A stretch of DNA of 64,000 nucleotides, taken from contig JBAQMZ010000053.1 in the NCBI GenBank assembly GCA_049303315.1, positions 1 to 64,000 on the forward strand, read 5' to 3'. This document shows, piece after piece, positions 26,405 through 34,937 of the stretch; position 1 is the first letter of the stretch; the number at the start of each line of letters is the position of its first letter. The notes under the pieces were generated by a model. It was not told the origin of the DNA. It worked only from the letters and a program-made list of their open reading frames with translations, and did not search any database. The stretch is from Methanoperedens sp049303315. GTDB lineage: Archaea; Halobacteriota; Methanosarcinia; Methanosarcinales; Methanoperedenaceae. The translations under genes were made by a program, and so were the position numbers.

Positions 26405-27901
26405 CTAACTTTTCTTCTGTTCCTGCTGTATCAGCCTGTTTATGCCCTCAAGCACAGCTTCGACTGATGCCATAATAATATCAGTGCGTGCGCCGCGGGC
26501 TGTGATGGTTTTGCCACCTTTACTGAGCTTTACCCAGACCTCGACCAGCGCGTCAGTGCCGCCCGTTATTGCATCCACATGATATTCGTCAAGATGGATG
26601 TCAGCTACACCCGATAAGGCCTTTTTCAACGCATTGATGGCAGCGTCAACAGGTCCTGTTCCCACTCCGGCTTCAACGACATGGTTTCCATTGACCTTCA
26701 GCCTTATTGAGGCAGTGGGCATCACAGTATTTCCCGCTACGACAGTGAGTTCTTCAAGTTTGATCTTTGCTTCCTGGTAAATCCCGAGCACTGTCTCTGC
26801 AATGGTCTGGAGGTCTGCATCGGTTACGCGTTTTCCTTTGTCGCCGAGTTCTTTCATCCTTACGACTATGTCATCTATCTGTTTTTCACTTGCAGAAAGC
26901 CCAAGCTCCTTTAATGCAAGCACAACCGAGGTCCTGCCTGCATGCTTACCGAGCACTATCCTCCGCTCCCGCCCTACAAGTTCGGGTGTGATGGGTTCGT
27001 AAGTAGCTGTATTTGCAAGTAGCCCGTGAACGTGTATTCCAGCCTCATGAGTGAATGCGTTCCCGCCAACGATTGCCTTATTTGGCGCCACCGGGATTCC
27101 GCTTAACCTGCTCACAAGCCGCGAAGTGGTGTATAAACCTTTGATATCGATTTTTGTTTTTTGCTTATATAATGAATAAAGCACCATGACCACTTCTTCA
27201 AGCGAGGTGTTTCCTGCGCGCTCCCCGATTCCGTTAATGGTAACATGCGCCTCGCGCGCGCCTGCCCGCAGCGCTGATACGGTGTTTGCAGTTGCCATCC
27301 CGAAATCATCGTGGCAGTGGACACTGATTGGAGCGCGAAGCTGTGACAGGTCGCTAAAAATCTCATATGTTCTTTCGGGAAGGAGAATCCCGACAGTATC
27401 GCAGAAACACAGCCTGTCAGCGCCGGCATCGATTCCGGCGTTATACACTGATTTGAGATAATCTAGATCTGCCCTGGAAGCATCTTCACCGCTTAATTCC
27501 ACGATTAACCCGTGCGATTTTGCATACTCAGTCATTTCAACAGCAAGTGCGCGGACGGTTTCGCGGTCTTTTTTTAATTTTTGCTGGATATGGAGGTCTG
27601 ATACAGGTACTACGAGATGAATGGAATCCACATCGCAGGCAAGAGCACTGTCGATATCTTCCTTACGGATACGGCAGTAGCTGCATATTTCGGCATTCAG
27701 ACCTTCACCCGCTATTTTTTTAATAGCTTCCCGTTCACCTTCCGAGGTAATGGCAGAACCCGCCTCTATAATATCCACACCCAGGCCGTCAAGCTTCTTT
27801 GCTATCAGCAGCTTGTTTTCAGTAGTAAGTGAAACTCCGGGTGTCTGTTCTCCGTCCCGGAGAGTGGTGTCCAGTATTTTTATATCGTTAAATAAAGCAA
27901 T
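26405..27901 (-). CDS. 2-isopropylmalate/citramalate synthase (LeuA/CimA), no standard start codon
   Basis: About 498 residues. An acyl transferase condensing acetyl-CoA with a 2-oxo acid: LeuA makes 2-isopropylmalate, CimA makes citramalate; the two are hard to separate by sequence. The catalytic N-terminus KILDTTLRDGEQTPGVSL is encoded upstream of the first GTG (27778). Further motifs are SVHCHDDFGMATANT, FTHEAGIHVHGL and a C-terminal LeuA allosteric domain. Between the in-frame TAG at 27911-27913 and DTTLRDGEQ there is no ATG, GTG or TTG. I place the start at ATT 27901 provisionally; a sequencing frameshift is the main alternative. Confidence 0.8.
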   Translation of the reverse strand: MALFNDIKILDTTLRDGEQTPGVSLTTENKLLIAKKLDGLGVDIIEAGSAITSEGEREAIKKIAGEGLNAEICSYCRIRKEDIDSALACDVDSIHLVVPVSDLHIQQKLKKDRETVRALAVEMTEYAKSHGLIVELSGEDASRADLDYLKSVYNAGIDAGADRLCFCDTVGILLPERTYEIFSDLSQLRAPISVHCHDDFGMATANTVSALRAGAREAHVTINGIGERAGNTSLEEVVMVLYSLYKQKTKIDIKGLYTTSRLVSRLSGIPVAPNKAIVGGNAFTHEAGIHVHGLLANTATYEPITPELVGRERRIVLGKHAGRTSVVLALKELGLSASEKQIDDIVVRMKELGDKGKRVTDADLQTIAETVLGIYQEAKIKLEELTVVAGNTVMPTASIRLKVNGNHVVEAGVGTGPVDAAINALKKALSGVADIHLDEYHVDAITGGTDALVEVWVKLSKGGKTITARGARTDIIMASVEAVLEGINRLIQQEQKKS

Positions 27902-27992
27902 CCCTTCTGTCTATTAATTGTAAGTTCCTCATATCGGTCAGGAATTGTATATAGTTTTTCTATTAGAGTGGAAAATTTGTAGCATCCGGAAA

Positions 27993-28850
27993 TCAGATAC
28001 TATAAGTCTCATTATTTTTGTCTGCTTGTTCTCCTGCCAGTTTCTTTTTTTTGATTTCAGGTTCATTAAGATAATTCTCCTTAGAAACAACTTTCTCGCT
28101 ACTTCTCTTTTCCAATTCTTCTCTTGCTATTCCCGCAACCGTCCCCCCTTCTTTCGCAGCATCCTTATTCTCATCAAATCCTATTGCATCTTTATTTCGG
28201 GCTATTTTTGTAGTTGAAGCCTCTCCCAGCATGGTGAATATCAATTCCAGGTCATTCATATGATCCCTGAGGTTGTGCTGCTTCAGTCCTTTTAGCTTCT
28301 TGTATTCACCTGGCGTTAAGCCAAATGTGGCTTTGGATATCTCAGCAGTTAAAATGGAATATTCATTTTTTGTTTTGATTCCTCTTTTATCCCATTCGTC
28401 AGTCAGTTCATCCCTTATCGCAATTCCTCTTGCTCTTTTTTCAATCCAGTCATCTGAGTAGCCTTTTAATTTATATATCTCTTTCATCCTTTTTTGCGCC
28501 AGTTCCGGGTCTTCTATCTCCTGCACCCGTTCATAGCCAACTTTTGCGAGCCATCTCTTGAAAGGTTCTGCTTTTTTCGAGGGAATTGATTGAATAAGTC
28601 TGAATGCATTCTCTGTATTGACGCAGTCCGTATTGTAATATTTGCCATCTGAAGAGGGTAATTTCAGTTGTAAACAAATTGTTAACAACTGAGTTTCTCT
28701 ACTTTTCAAAACACCCCAATACTGTCTTGGACTACCGCTGTCTGTAAGTACCTGGATTATATCGACCACTGAAAAATACCACTGTTCATCGTGCCATGTT
28801 CTTCTTATTTTTGTTCCTTCAAAAACAACAAGCGCATCTTTTGAGTCCAT
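27993..28850 (-). CDS. Bro-N / DinD-like phage antirepressor family protein
   Basis: 285 residues. The N-terminus VFEGTKIRRTWHDEQWYFSV and VDIIQVLTDSGSPRQYW is the BRO-N domain of phage antirepressors and of DNA-damage-inducible DinD. The middle ERVQEIEDPELAQKRMKEIY and KATFGLTPGEYKKLKGLKQH matches the longer DinD-like members that inhibit recombination proteins. It likely binds DNA or DNA-repair proteins. It is next to a broken restriction-modification gene, so this is a small mobile or defence-derived patch. Confidence 0.78.
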   Translation of the reverse strand: MDSKDALVVFEGTKIRRTWHDEQWYFSVVDIIQVLTDSGSPRQYWGVLKSRETQLLTICLQLKLPSSDGKYYNTDCVNTENAFRLIQSIPSKKAEPFKRWLAKVGYERVQEIEDPELAQKRMKEIYKLKGYSDDWIEKRARGIAIRDELTDEWDKRGIKTKNEYSILTAEISKATFGLTPGEYKKLKGLKQHNLRDHMNDLELIFTMLGEASTTKIARNKDAIGFDENKDAAKEGGTVAGIAREELEKRSSEKVVSKENYLNEPEIKKKKLAGEQADKNNETYSI

Positions 28851-28990
28851 ATCTACCTCTTTTCATGTATTTCTCGTACTGCCAAGAGGCAATTTGAACT
28901 AAAAAGAGTGAGTAAAGCGGTGTGAAAGTGATTTATTGCAGTTGATTTCATGTTTCCCTTGAAAACGACCGTATGTTTCTTAGATTCATT
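28851..28990. other. Gap between Bro-N gene and restriction-modification remnant
   Basis: This contains the upstream region of the Bro-N gene. I see no gene or strong inverted repeat. Confidence 0.3.
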
Positions 28991-29175
28991 TTACTTCCCC
29001 TTATTGAAATTCTCAACGATGGCGATCTCTTCAGGGGTTCAGGTCGTATAATTTATAGACCATCTGGTCGATTTCTTTTTCCAAACTTTTAACTCTGGCT
29101 TGTTTCTCTGGATTTTCGAAGTAATTGGAGTCTTTGGTGATGGAAAATATTTTATCTCTCTTTTTTTATTATTTA
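28991..29175 (-). pseudogene. C-terminal remnant of a restriction-modification enzyme
   Basis: Read on the minus strand, an open stretch without start gives KIFSITKDSNYFENPEKQA, then RVKSLEKEIDQMVYKLYDL, then stops. One base over, the frame continues PEEIAIVENFNKGK and stop. IDQMVYKLYxLTPEEIxIVE is the usual C-terminal end of Eco57I-like/type IIG restriction-modification enzymes and related N6-adenine methylases. A single-base deletion near 29035 breaks the frame, and nothing upstream encodes the catalytic part. It is therefore a decayed fragment. Confidence 0.72.
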
Positions 29176-29195
29176 TATTTGTATGCTTCCTATTA

Positions 29196-30245
29196 TTAGA
29201 AAAACCTATCCACAATTTCAACTGCCCTTGCGATTAACTCCGCGCTCTTTTCAAGGTCGGACATGCTCAATACGGACACAGGCGTGTGGATATACCGCGT
29301 TGGCATGCTTAAGACGCCTGTCGGGATGCCTTCTTTGGTGAGGTGTATCGCCGATGCATCCGTTGTCCCGCCGCTTCCAACCTCAAGCTGGTAGGGTATG
29401 CTGTTTGATTCGGCAGCTTCTTTTAACCATTTCAATACTGGCTCCGGGACTATTATCCCGCGCCCGTCGGCATCGCTTACGGTAACAGAAGGTCCTTTTC
29501 CCATCTCGATAGCCGAATCTTTTTTCTCGATACCCGGATGGTCGCCCGTAATGGTAACATCGGTGGCAAGGGCAACATCAGGGTTTAATCCGAAAGCCGA
29601 GGTTTTTGCCCCCTTTAATCCAACCTCTTCCTGAACCGTGAAAACTGCGTGTACCGTGGCTTTGACGCCTTTCATCTGCCGCAGGGCTTCGATAAGCATT
29701 GCACATCCTGCGCGGTTGTCAAAAGCCTTGCCTGTAACCTTATCATTGCCAAGTGATTTGAACTCCGTGTCTGAGGTCACGGGTGTGCCTGCCTTTACGC
29801 CAAGCCTGTCTGCATCTTCCTTGCTCGTTGCGCCGAAATCTATGAACATATCATCGGCTTTAATCACTTTGTTCTTATCCTCCTCTTTGATGGCATGAGG
29901 GGGTTTTGAACCGAGCACACCGTAAATCTTCCCGTTCTCCGTATGCAAAATCATCCTCTGGTTAAGGAGCGTCTGGTCAAACCATCCGCCGGTTTTGGTG
30001 AATCGTGCAAAACCCTTGTCATCAACGTATTTCACCATAAGCCCGATCTCGTCCATGTGCGCGGCGAGCATGACTGTAGGAGAGCCGCCGTTCTTTGTGG
30101 TAATGAGATTCCCCATTTTATCGGTTTTTATCTCATCTACATAAGGTCTCACTTCATCTTCAATAATCTGCCTGACGCTTCCTTCATATCCCGAAACGCC
30201 GTGGGCATTGGATAATCGTTCCAAAAGGTCTTTTAAATCGCTCAT
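29196..30245 (-). CDS. M42 family peptidase (deblocking aminopeptidase/TET type)
   Basis: 349 residues. This is a dinuclear metal aminopeptidase that builds tetrahedral shells degrading peptides. Metal and catalytic motifs: LAAHMDEIGLMVKYVDDKGF, KAFDNRAGCAMLIEALR, TVQEEVGLKGAKTSAF, ALATDVTITGDHPG and near the end GIPTGVLSMPTRYIHTPVSV. I chose the ATG at 30245, which lies after AGGTGAT; a GTG 9 bases upstream forms part of that Shine-Dalgarno site. Monocistronic. Confidence 0.93.
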   Translation of the reverse strand: MSDLKDLLERLSNAHGVSGYEGSVRQIIEDEVRPYVDEIKTDKMGNLITTKNGGSPTVMLAAHMDEIGLMVKYVDDKGFARFTKTGGWFDQTLLNQRMILHTENGKIYGVLGSKPPHAIKEEDKNKVIKADDMFIDFGATSKEDADRLGVKAGTPVTSDTEFKSLGNDKVTGKAFDNRAGCAMLIEALRQMKGVKATVHAVFTVQEEVGLKGAKTSAFGLNPDVALATDVTITGDHPGIEKKDSAIEMGKGPSVTVSDADGRGIIVPEPVLKWLKEAAESNSIPYQLEVGSGGTTDASAIHLTKEGIPTGVLSMPTRYIHTPVSVLSMSDLEKSAELIARAVEIVDRFF

Positions 30246-30350
30246 AAGTATCACCTATTCTGATGGTCGGGAAGAGTAATTAAATTATTGGAAAATCTTC
30301 ACACGTCGTTATGCAATCAAACCTGTCTTAAAAAAGGCGGCTTTTAAATA

Positions 30351-30509
30351 TTACTTCTTGTCGATCAAATAGCTTCCAGCTACTATCACGATTAAGGCTA
30401 TCACGCTTATGGGAATACTGTATGCATTCCTCACAGTTGCGCCTTCCACACCGCCAATTATTCCTATTGCGTACAATACATAACCTGCCATTTTTTGACT
30501 GCAACACAT
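30351..30509 (-). CDS. Small membrane protein
   Basis: 52 residues, MCCSQKMAGYVLYAIGIIGG to a Lys-ending C-terminus DKK. Two hydrophobic segments (about 8-22 and 31-47) are joined by a polar hinge VEGATVRNAYS. A strong Shine-Dalgarno site AAGGTGG lies 5 bases before the ATG. Family unknown. Confidence 0.6.
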   Translation of the reverse strand: MCCSQKMAGYVLYAIGIIGGVEGATVRNAYSIPISVIALIVIVAGSYLIDKK

Positions 30510-30707
30510 AATTCCACCTTATATTTTGTATATTGGTGGTAGAACTTACATATATATTTTTCCCAGAAAAATGAGAAAGTTTTAAATAGTATAATGTATT
30601 ATGATGCTTATTATTATCATGAGATAGTGAGGAATAGTGGCCATCTCTGATATGCGGTGGCAATAATCCTGTAATCTCATTGATATCAAATATAAAAAGG
30701 TGGAAAT

Positions 30708-31373
30708 ATGCTAAGAAAAAATGTATCTATAAGTGACGCACATTTGAAAATGCTTGACCCGCTGCTTAAAAAACATCAGGGTAACCTTTCTGCGGCGATG
30801 AGAGACATAATAGATTTTACAGGTTTTGTTACCGAAAACATGGGAAGCCTTGAGACGGCAAAGGACCTTTTTAAAGAAAAGAACCATGCCATGGAACAGA
30901 CACGCAACAGGATATACGGTGTAACAATCCCGCTTACAATGTTCAGGTGGCTTTTAACAAACAGGACATGTAATCTTCCACCGCTTAATGAAGCGGTACA
31001 GCTCTTTGCACCGCATAATATCAATGTTTATGATATAAATAATCTGAATAAAGTAATAAATGAAGAAATATCCTATCTTAACTGGCCAATCTCGGTAAAT
31101 ATCGGGAATGAAAGCAGCCATATTTCAATTCAAATTACAGGAATAGATCCTGAAATCAATAGTTTTTATGCCAATCTCATAGCCATATTTCTGGCAAATA
31201 ACAAAACTCCACAGAAAATAAGCAAATTATTGGAGTATCCGGCATCGATATACATGCTGTTTTCAGGAGCTTTATCCTATGAAGAAGCGGCACAATCGAT
31301 ATATGAGGCATTTAACGATAACAATAAAGATGCATTAGGCGGGAAAAATGAAGTAATGCTGGTTAGTGCATAA
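30708..31373 (+). CDS. Hypothetical protein with ribbon-helix-helix-like N-terminus
   Basis: 221 residues. The N-terminal 40 (RKNVSISDAHLKMLDPLLKK followed by NLSAAMRDIIDF) look like a ribbon-helix-helix DNA-binding unit of the CopG/MetJ type. The remainder (about 50-215) has no motif I recognise; it is mixed alpha/beta, with a helical end SYEEAAQSIYEAFND. An AGGTGG Shine-Dalgarno site precedes the ATG. It lies upstream of the receiver protein and archaellum genes and could regulate them, which is only a guess from position. Confidence 0.6.
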   Translation: MLRKNVSISDAHLKMLDPLLKKHQGNLSAAMRDIIDFTGFVTENMGSLETAKDLFKEKNHAMEQTRNRIYGVTIPLTMFRWLLTNRTCNLPPLNEAVQLFAPHNINVYDINNLNKVINEEISYLNWPISVNIGNESSHISIQITGIDPEINSFYANLIAIFLANNKTPQKISKLLEYPASIYMLFSGALSYEEAAQSIYEAFNDNNKDALGGKNEVMLVSA

Positions 31374-32024
31374 TCATTTTCCCCTTTTCATTTACAAATT
31401 TTAATGGGTTTTATTATTTGTAAAAGTTTTCTTAACGTTTTTCGCAGTAATTTAAGGTCTAATTATCATTAAAAACTAAACAATTTAAAATATGTTTAGA
31501 AATTAGATTCTTGAATCTATCTTAATTAGTCTCCGATAATCTGATTATTTATAACCCCCTCATCCGAAAAAATTATGCAAAAGGTGGTAAAATTGCAAAT
31601 CATTTCGGTTATAGGGGGTTCTTCCTTTACAATGCTTTCATACGAATATAAGGGTGAGTGAGATAAAATGAGCATCAAAAAATCTTCCCATGAAAAAAAT
31701 GATAATACCTGCTGATGCCGGAAAAAATTAGAATACCTTAAATTTCGCAATAAGTATCAGTGTGGGAAATAATCTCACCAGGCATCAAAAATATATTGGA
31801 CATCAAGAAGATGATAACAAAACCCGCACTGTAATCTAAATCTGACTTATGGCAACCTTCATGCAAAAGAAGGGGAAAATGTTAATGCTAAAAAATCATA
31901 ACTGTTGAATTCCGGATTGGCATCCTTTTTTATATTATAAATCCACAGTCTCACTAATGCTGCGATATTTGTGAAGGTTAATCGCACCAATACTTATATT
32001 TGTGTGATTTCAAGTCCAAATTGT
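31374..32024. other. Long intergenic region with inverted repeats
   Basis: About 650 bases without a gene I can support. It holds a perfect 7-base inverted repeat TAGATTC-TT-GAATCTA (31504-31519; 16 bases including the spacer) and a second pair, AACCCCCT (31553-31560) with AGGGGGTT (31613-31620). A TATA-like TTATTTATAA lies between them (31545-31554). Two very short open frames (31575-31661, 28 codons; 31668-31715, 15 codons) have no recognisable product. The region may carry the promoter of the receiver gene or a small RNA. Confidence 0.4.
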
Positions 32025-32657
32025 ATGATGCAGAAAAAATCAAAATCAATACTTATTGTAAACAGCGAACCGGATGTAGCTGACCTTTTTGCAGAAATGC
32101 TGCTTATGGATGTTGATAAGTACATAATTAATACGGCATATACTGGAAATGATTGTTTACTGGCAATGAAAAGAGATACGCCTGATATGGTTCTTTTGGA
32201 TATGGATTTCATGGATATGGATGGATGGGACTTGATTGAAAAAATAAAAGAGACAGGACCGGAAATTCCCGTGGTGGTCATTACGTCAAAACCTCCTGGC
32301 ATAGATGATTTCTTACGCCTTTCGATGGTATCCGACTATCTTATGAAACCTGTAACCCTTGATGGTCTCCTCATGGCTGTCAAAGACGCAATGGAAATCC
32401 CGGCTCTCCTTCTGGAATGCATTGAAACTGTAAAACGCTGTAAAGGAAAAGAGGAAATATTGTACCTTGTATTCTCATTATTGAAACAGGGCATCGCAGA
32501 CAGGAAACGTTATATCCTTATGCGGCAGCTTTATCCTGACAGGATACTTGAAAATGACCCGGGGACGAAAATTCTTCTTTATAATTTAAGGGATAAAATC
32601 GAAAAAACAACCAGGGAAATAGATTTGTTTAAAAATAATAAGGTCTTAATCGCCTGA
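32025..32657 (+). CDS. Receiver-domain protein (CheY-like) with unknown C-terminal domain
   Basis: About 210 residues. The N-terminal receiver has ILIVNSEPDVADLFAEML, phosphoacceptor Asp in MVLLDMDFMDMDGWDL, and the conserved Lys in DYLMKPV. The C-terminal 90 residues (from about 125) are helical, with PALLLECIETVKRCKGKEEI and NLRDKIEKTTREIDLF; I do not recognise this output region. A GTG at 31971 is an alternative start. It sits 150 bases upstream of the first archaellin gene, and so may feed chemotaxis signals or regulate the archaellum. Confidence 0.75.
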   Translation: MMQKKSKSILIVNSEPDVADLFAEMLLMDVDKYIINTAYTGNDCLLAMKRDTPDMVLLDMDFMDMDGWDLIEKIKETGPEIPVVVITSKPPGIDDFLRLSMVSDYLMKPVTLDGLLMAVKDAMEIPALLLECIETVKRCKGKEEILYLVFSLLKQGIADRKRYILMRQLYPDRILENDPGTKILLYNLRDKIEKTTREIDLFKNNKVLIA

Positions 32658-32690
32658 TTTCTCTTTTTTTCAAGGTTTTTATTCGCAGAC

Positions 32691-32720
32691 TTCACACGTT
32701 TTTCACAACTCCGTTTATAT
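32691..32720 (+). promoter_or_regulatory. Archaellin promoter: TCACA repeats plus TATA box
   Basis: TTCACAC (32691-32697), TTCACAA (32702-32708) and TTTATAT (32714-32720) lie 96 bases before flaB1. The che operon promoter has the same three elements with the same 11- and 12-base spacings, so the repeats are probably an activator site shared by both operons. Confidence 0.65.
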
Positions 32721-32809
32721 CCACGTATAAACACAAATTGGTTAGAAGCAAGGTTTGGCGTAATGACGCCACCTAAGTTTCGAAATTAAAACAAATAAAT
32801 GGAGGCGTT

Positions 32810-33409
32810 ATGAAAGCAAATAGAACCAATATACTGAAAAACGACACTGGTGATGTCGGTATTGGCACGCTGATTATCTTCATTGCGATGGTACTCGTCG
32901 CAGCGGTAGCAGCAGCAGTGTTAATCCAGACATCCGGTGTATTGCAGCAGAAGGCTCAGCAGACAGGTAAGGAAGCGACATCTCAAGTGTCATCTAATGT
33001 AAATGTAGTAACTATAGTCGGTACAAGACCAAACGCTAATGATACGACAAATGTTACTTTACTGAATACTTCAGTCGGACTCTCAGCAGGTGGAAACCAA
33101 ATCGACTTTAGTCAGGCAATTGTAAAATATATAAATGAAACCAGTACAACAACATTGAAATATGCAGGTGATAATATAGCTGCAGGTGCAGGCACCTTTG
33201 CCTTTTCTAAAGACAGGAATCCATCTAACACAGGTGCGTCAATCCTGGCAGCAAGTGATCTAGGTGTCATTACCATAAGTCCGATTAATTTAGCTGTGCG
33301 CATGAGAGGCACTATCCAGATTATCCCCGAAACAGGTACAATGATAGTTAAGGATATACAGGCTCCTGCGTCATACGGAATAAATACTCAAGTACAGCTA
33401 TTCCCCTGA
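32810..33409 (+). CDS. flaB1: Archaellin FlaB1 (ArlB)
   Basis: 199 residues. Major filament protein of the archaellum. The class III signal peptide ends NDTG, cleaved before DVGIGTLIIFIAMVLVAAVA, the archaellin hydrophobic core helix. The rest is a beta-rich domain with several N-x-S/T sites suited to N-glycosylation. It shares the N-terminal 60 residues closely with FlaB2. Good Shine-Dalgarno GGAGGCG. The stop codon lies inside a terminator hairpin. Confidence 0.94.
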   Translation: MKANRTNILKNDTGDVGIGTLIIFIAMVLVAAVAAAVLIQTSGVLQQKAQQTGKEATSQVSSNVNVVTIVGTRPNANDTTNVTLLNTSVGLSAGGNQIDFSQAIVKYINETSTTTLKYAGDNIAAGAGTFAFSKDRNPSNTGASILAASDLGVITISPINLAVRMRGTIQIIPETGTMIVKDIQAPASYGINTQVQLFP

Positions 33410-33425
33410 AAAGGGGAATTTTTTT
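33401..33425 (+). terminator. Hairpin plus T-run between flaB1 and flaB2
   Basis: TTCCCC (33401-33406) pairs with GGGGAA (33413-33418), with the flaB1 stop TGA in the loop, followed by seven Ts. It would partly terminate transcription and so raise flaB1 over the downstream genes. Confidence 0.65.
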
Positions 33426-33448
33426 CCTTTTATAGGAAGGAGTAGAAT

Positions 33449-34066
33449 ATGAAAGCAAACCGGAAATTTCTGATGGACAATGAAAGAGGTGATATAGGAG
33501 TCGGCACTTTGATCATATTCATCGCAATGGTGCTTGTAGCCGCAGTTGCAGCTACAGTGCTGATATACACAACAGGTGCGCTTCAGCAGAAAGCTTCAAA
33601 AACCAGCAAAGAGGCAACACAGCAGATATCAACAAATATTATTGTAGAACAGGTGTTAGGAAACAGGTCCTCTTCAGCAATCTCTTATCTCGATAACGGT
33701 TTGATAATCAGGGTCAAACCCGACGTAGGCACCACTTCGATTGATTTGAGGCAGATGATTATAACAGTCTGGGATAAAGATTCCCAGTATGATCTGAATT
33801 ATTCTGACACCGAAGGTTTAAATAATACATTTACCGCCACAGTTGTGCGAGATGAGGATCATTCATTTAATTCATCGACGCCGGTTCTGAACAGCGGCGA
33901 CCTTGTAAAAATCGTAGTCACCCAAGCTAAAATTGGAGCCATTCAACTCACCACAAGGAAAACCTTCTGGATAACAATGAACCTTGAACTGGGCTCGCCT
34001 GTAAATCTTGAAATAACCACACCTAACTCATTTGGTGTGAACAGGTATGTGATGTTGTATCCATAA
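33449..34066 (+). CDS. flaB2: Archaellin FlaB2 (ArlB paralogue)
   Basis: 205 residues. Second archaellin. The signal peptide ends DNERG, cleaved before DIGVGTLIIFIAMVLVAAVA. The outer domain differs from FlaB1 and may form a minor, hook-like or alternative filament component. It follows flaB1 by 39 bases beyond a terminator-like hairpin, and precedes flaF by 14 bases. Confidence 0.94.
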   Translation: MKANRKFLMDNERGDIGVGTLIIFIAMVLVAAVAATVLIYTTGALQQKASKTSKEATQQISTNIIVEQVLGNRSSSAISYLDNGLIIRVKPDVGTTSIDLRQMIITVWDKDSQYDLNYSDTEGLNNTFTATVVRDEDHSFNSSTPVLNSGDLVKIVVTQAKIGAIQLTTRKTFWITMNLELGSPVNLEITTPNSFGVNRYVMLYP

Positions 34067-34080
34067 CAGCGGAGGATTAG

Positions 34081-34476
34081 ATGGGTTTTTCAACCTCTGC
34101 TGTCGTGGTAATATTTGCCGCTTCGTTAATGTATATGGCTGCAATGTTTTACCCTCTGGCAGATATGTCTTATCACAGGGTTCTGAAAGCAGAAAAAAAT
34201 TCAAATGATTTATGGAAAGAAAAATTGAATACTAAAATAGTTATTACGAATTGGGTGAGCAACAATATTACAATTTATAATAATGGGTCAACAACGCTTA
34301 ATTCAAGCAAAATTAATGTAATTCATAATGGGACACTAAATTTAAATTCGTCATTCACAGTAGATCCTCAGGGCGTATGGCCTCCAAAAACCTCAATAAA
34401 TGTAGATATCGGAGCGGCAAGCGGCAGAGTTAAAATCATAGCTGCAAACGGTGCTGCTGATTATTTTGCAAGGTAG
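34081..34476 (+). CDS. flaF: Archaellum stator protein FlaF (ArlF)
   Basis: 131 residues. The N-terminal transmembrane helix AVVVIFAASLMYMAAMFYP is followed by a beta-sandwich domain that in the family binds the S-layer and anchors the motor. Position between archaellin genes and flaG, and length, fit ArlF. In many euryarchaea flaC/D/E genes stand between flaB and flaF; here there are only 14 bases. Confidence 0.85.
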   Translation: MGFSTSAVVVIFAASLMYMAAMFYPLADMSYHRVLKAEKNSNDLWKEKLNTKIVITNWVSNNITIYNNGSTTLNSSKINVIHNGTLNLNSSFTVDPQGVWPPKTSINVDIGAASGRVKIIAANGAADYFAR

Positions 34477-34485
34477 GTGGGATGA

Positions 34486-34935
34486 ATGGGAGCAGGCGCA
34501 TCCGCAACTCAAATGATATTTTTTATCACGTCCGTGATAATAGCTTTAGGCGTTGTGGGAGCCTTGTTCTTGAACGTCCAGTCCATCTCGACAGCAGCCA
34601 CTATGGGCAGCAAGACATTTTCCGGGCAGTTGAGGACTGATATCACGGTAATAAATGACCCGGAAATCATATCGAATTCCAGCGGGAATTATACCTTTTA
34701 TGTAAAGAACACGGGGAAAGAAGACCTATCTACACAATATATAACCGTTCTTATTGACGGCAGCCTTGTTCCGGACGGGAATCTTAATAAAACAATATTA
34801 AACGGCGATGCAATGTGGATTCCCGGGGATGTTTTACAAATAAATGCTACGGTTTCCATTGGCATCGGAAGCCATAGCCTGAGAGTGATTACAGAAAACG
34901 GAGTTGAAGACAGTTTTGAATTCAGGAAGTCATAA
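34486..34935 (+). CDS. flaG: Archaellum stator protein FlaG (ArlG)
   Basis: 149 residues. A single N-terminal helix (QMIFFITSVIIALGVVGALF) precedes a beta-sandwich with NYTFYVKNTGKEDLSTQYIT. FlaG caps FlaF to form the pseudoperiplasmic stator. Starts 9 bases after flaF and ends 2 bases before flaH. Confidence 0.87.
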   Translation: MGAGASATQMIFFITSVIIALGVVGALFLNVQSISTAATMGSKTFSGQLRTDITVINDPEIISNSSGNYTFYVKNTGKEDLSTQYITVLIDGSLVPDGNLNKTILNGDAMWIPGDVLQINATVSIGIGSHSLRVITENGVEDSFEFRKS

Positions 34936-34937
34936 AT

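Noticed and set aside
27888..27932. 14-codon frame (MRNLQLIDRRDCFI) as a leader peptide for the LeuA/CimA gene
   Set aside because: It overlaps the gene's own N-terminal coding region, has no Shine-Dalgarno site, no run of Leu codons and no terminator/antiterminator pair. It more likely reflects the start-codon problem there.
31526..31750. Minus-strand frame of 74 codons in the gap before the receiver gene
   Set aside because: It crosses two inverted repeats, lacks a Shine-Dalgarno site and shows no recognisable protein pattern.
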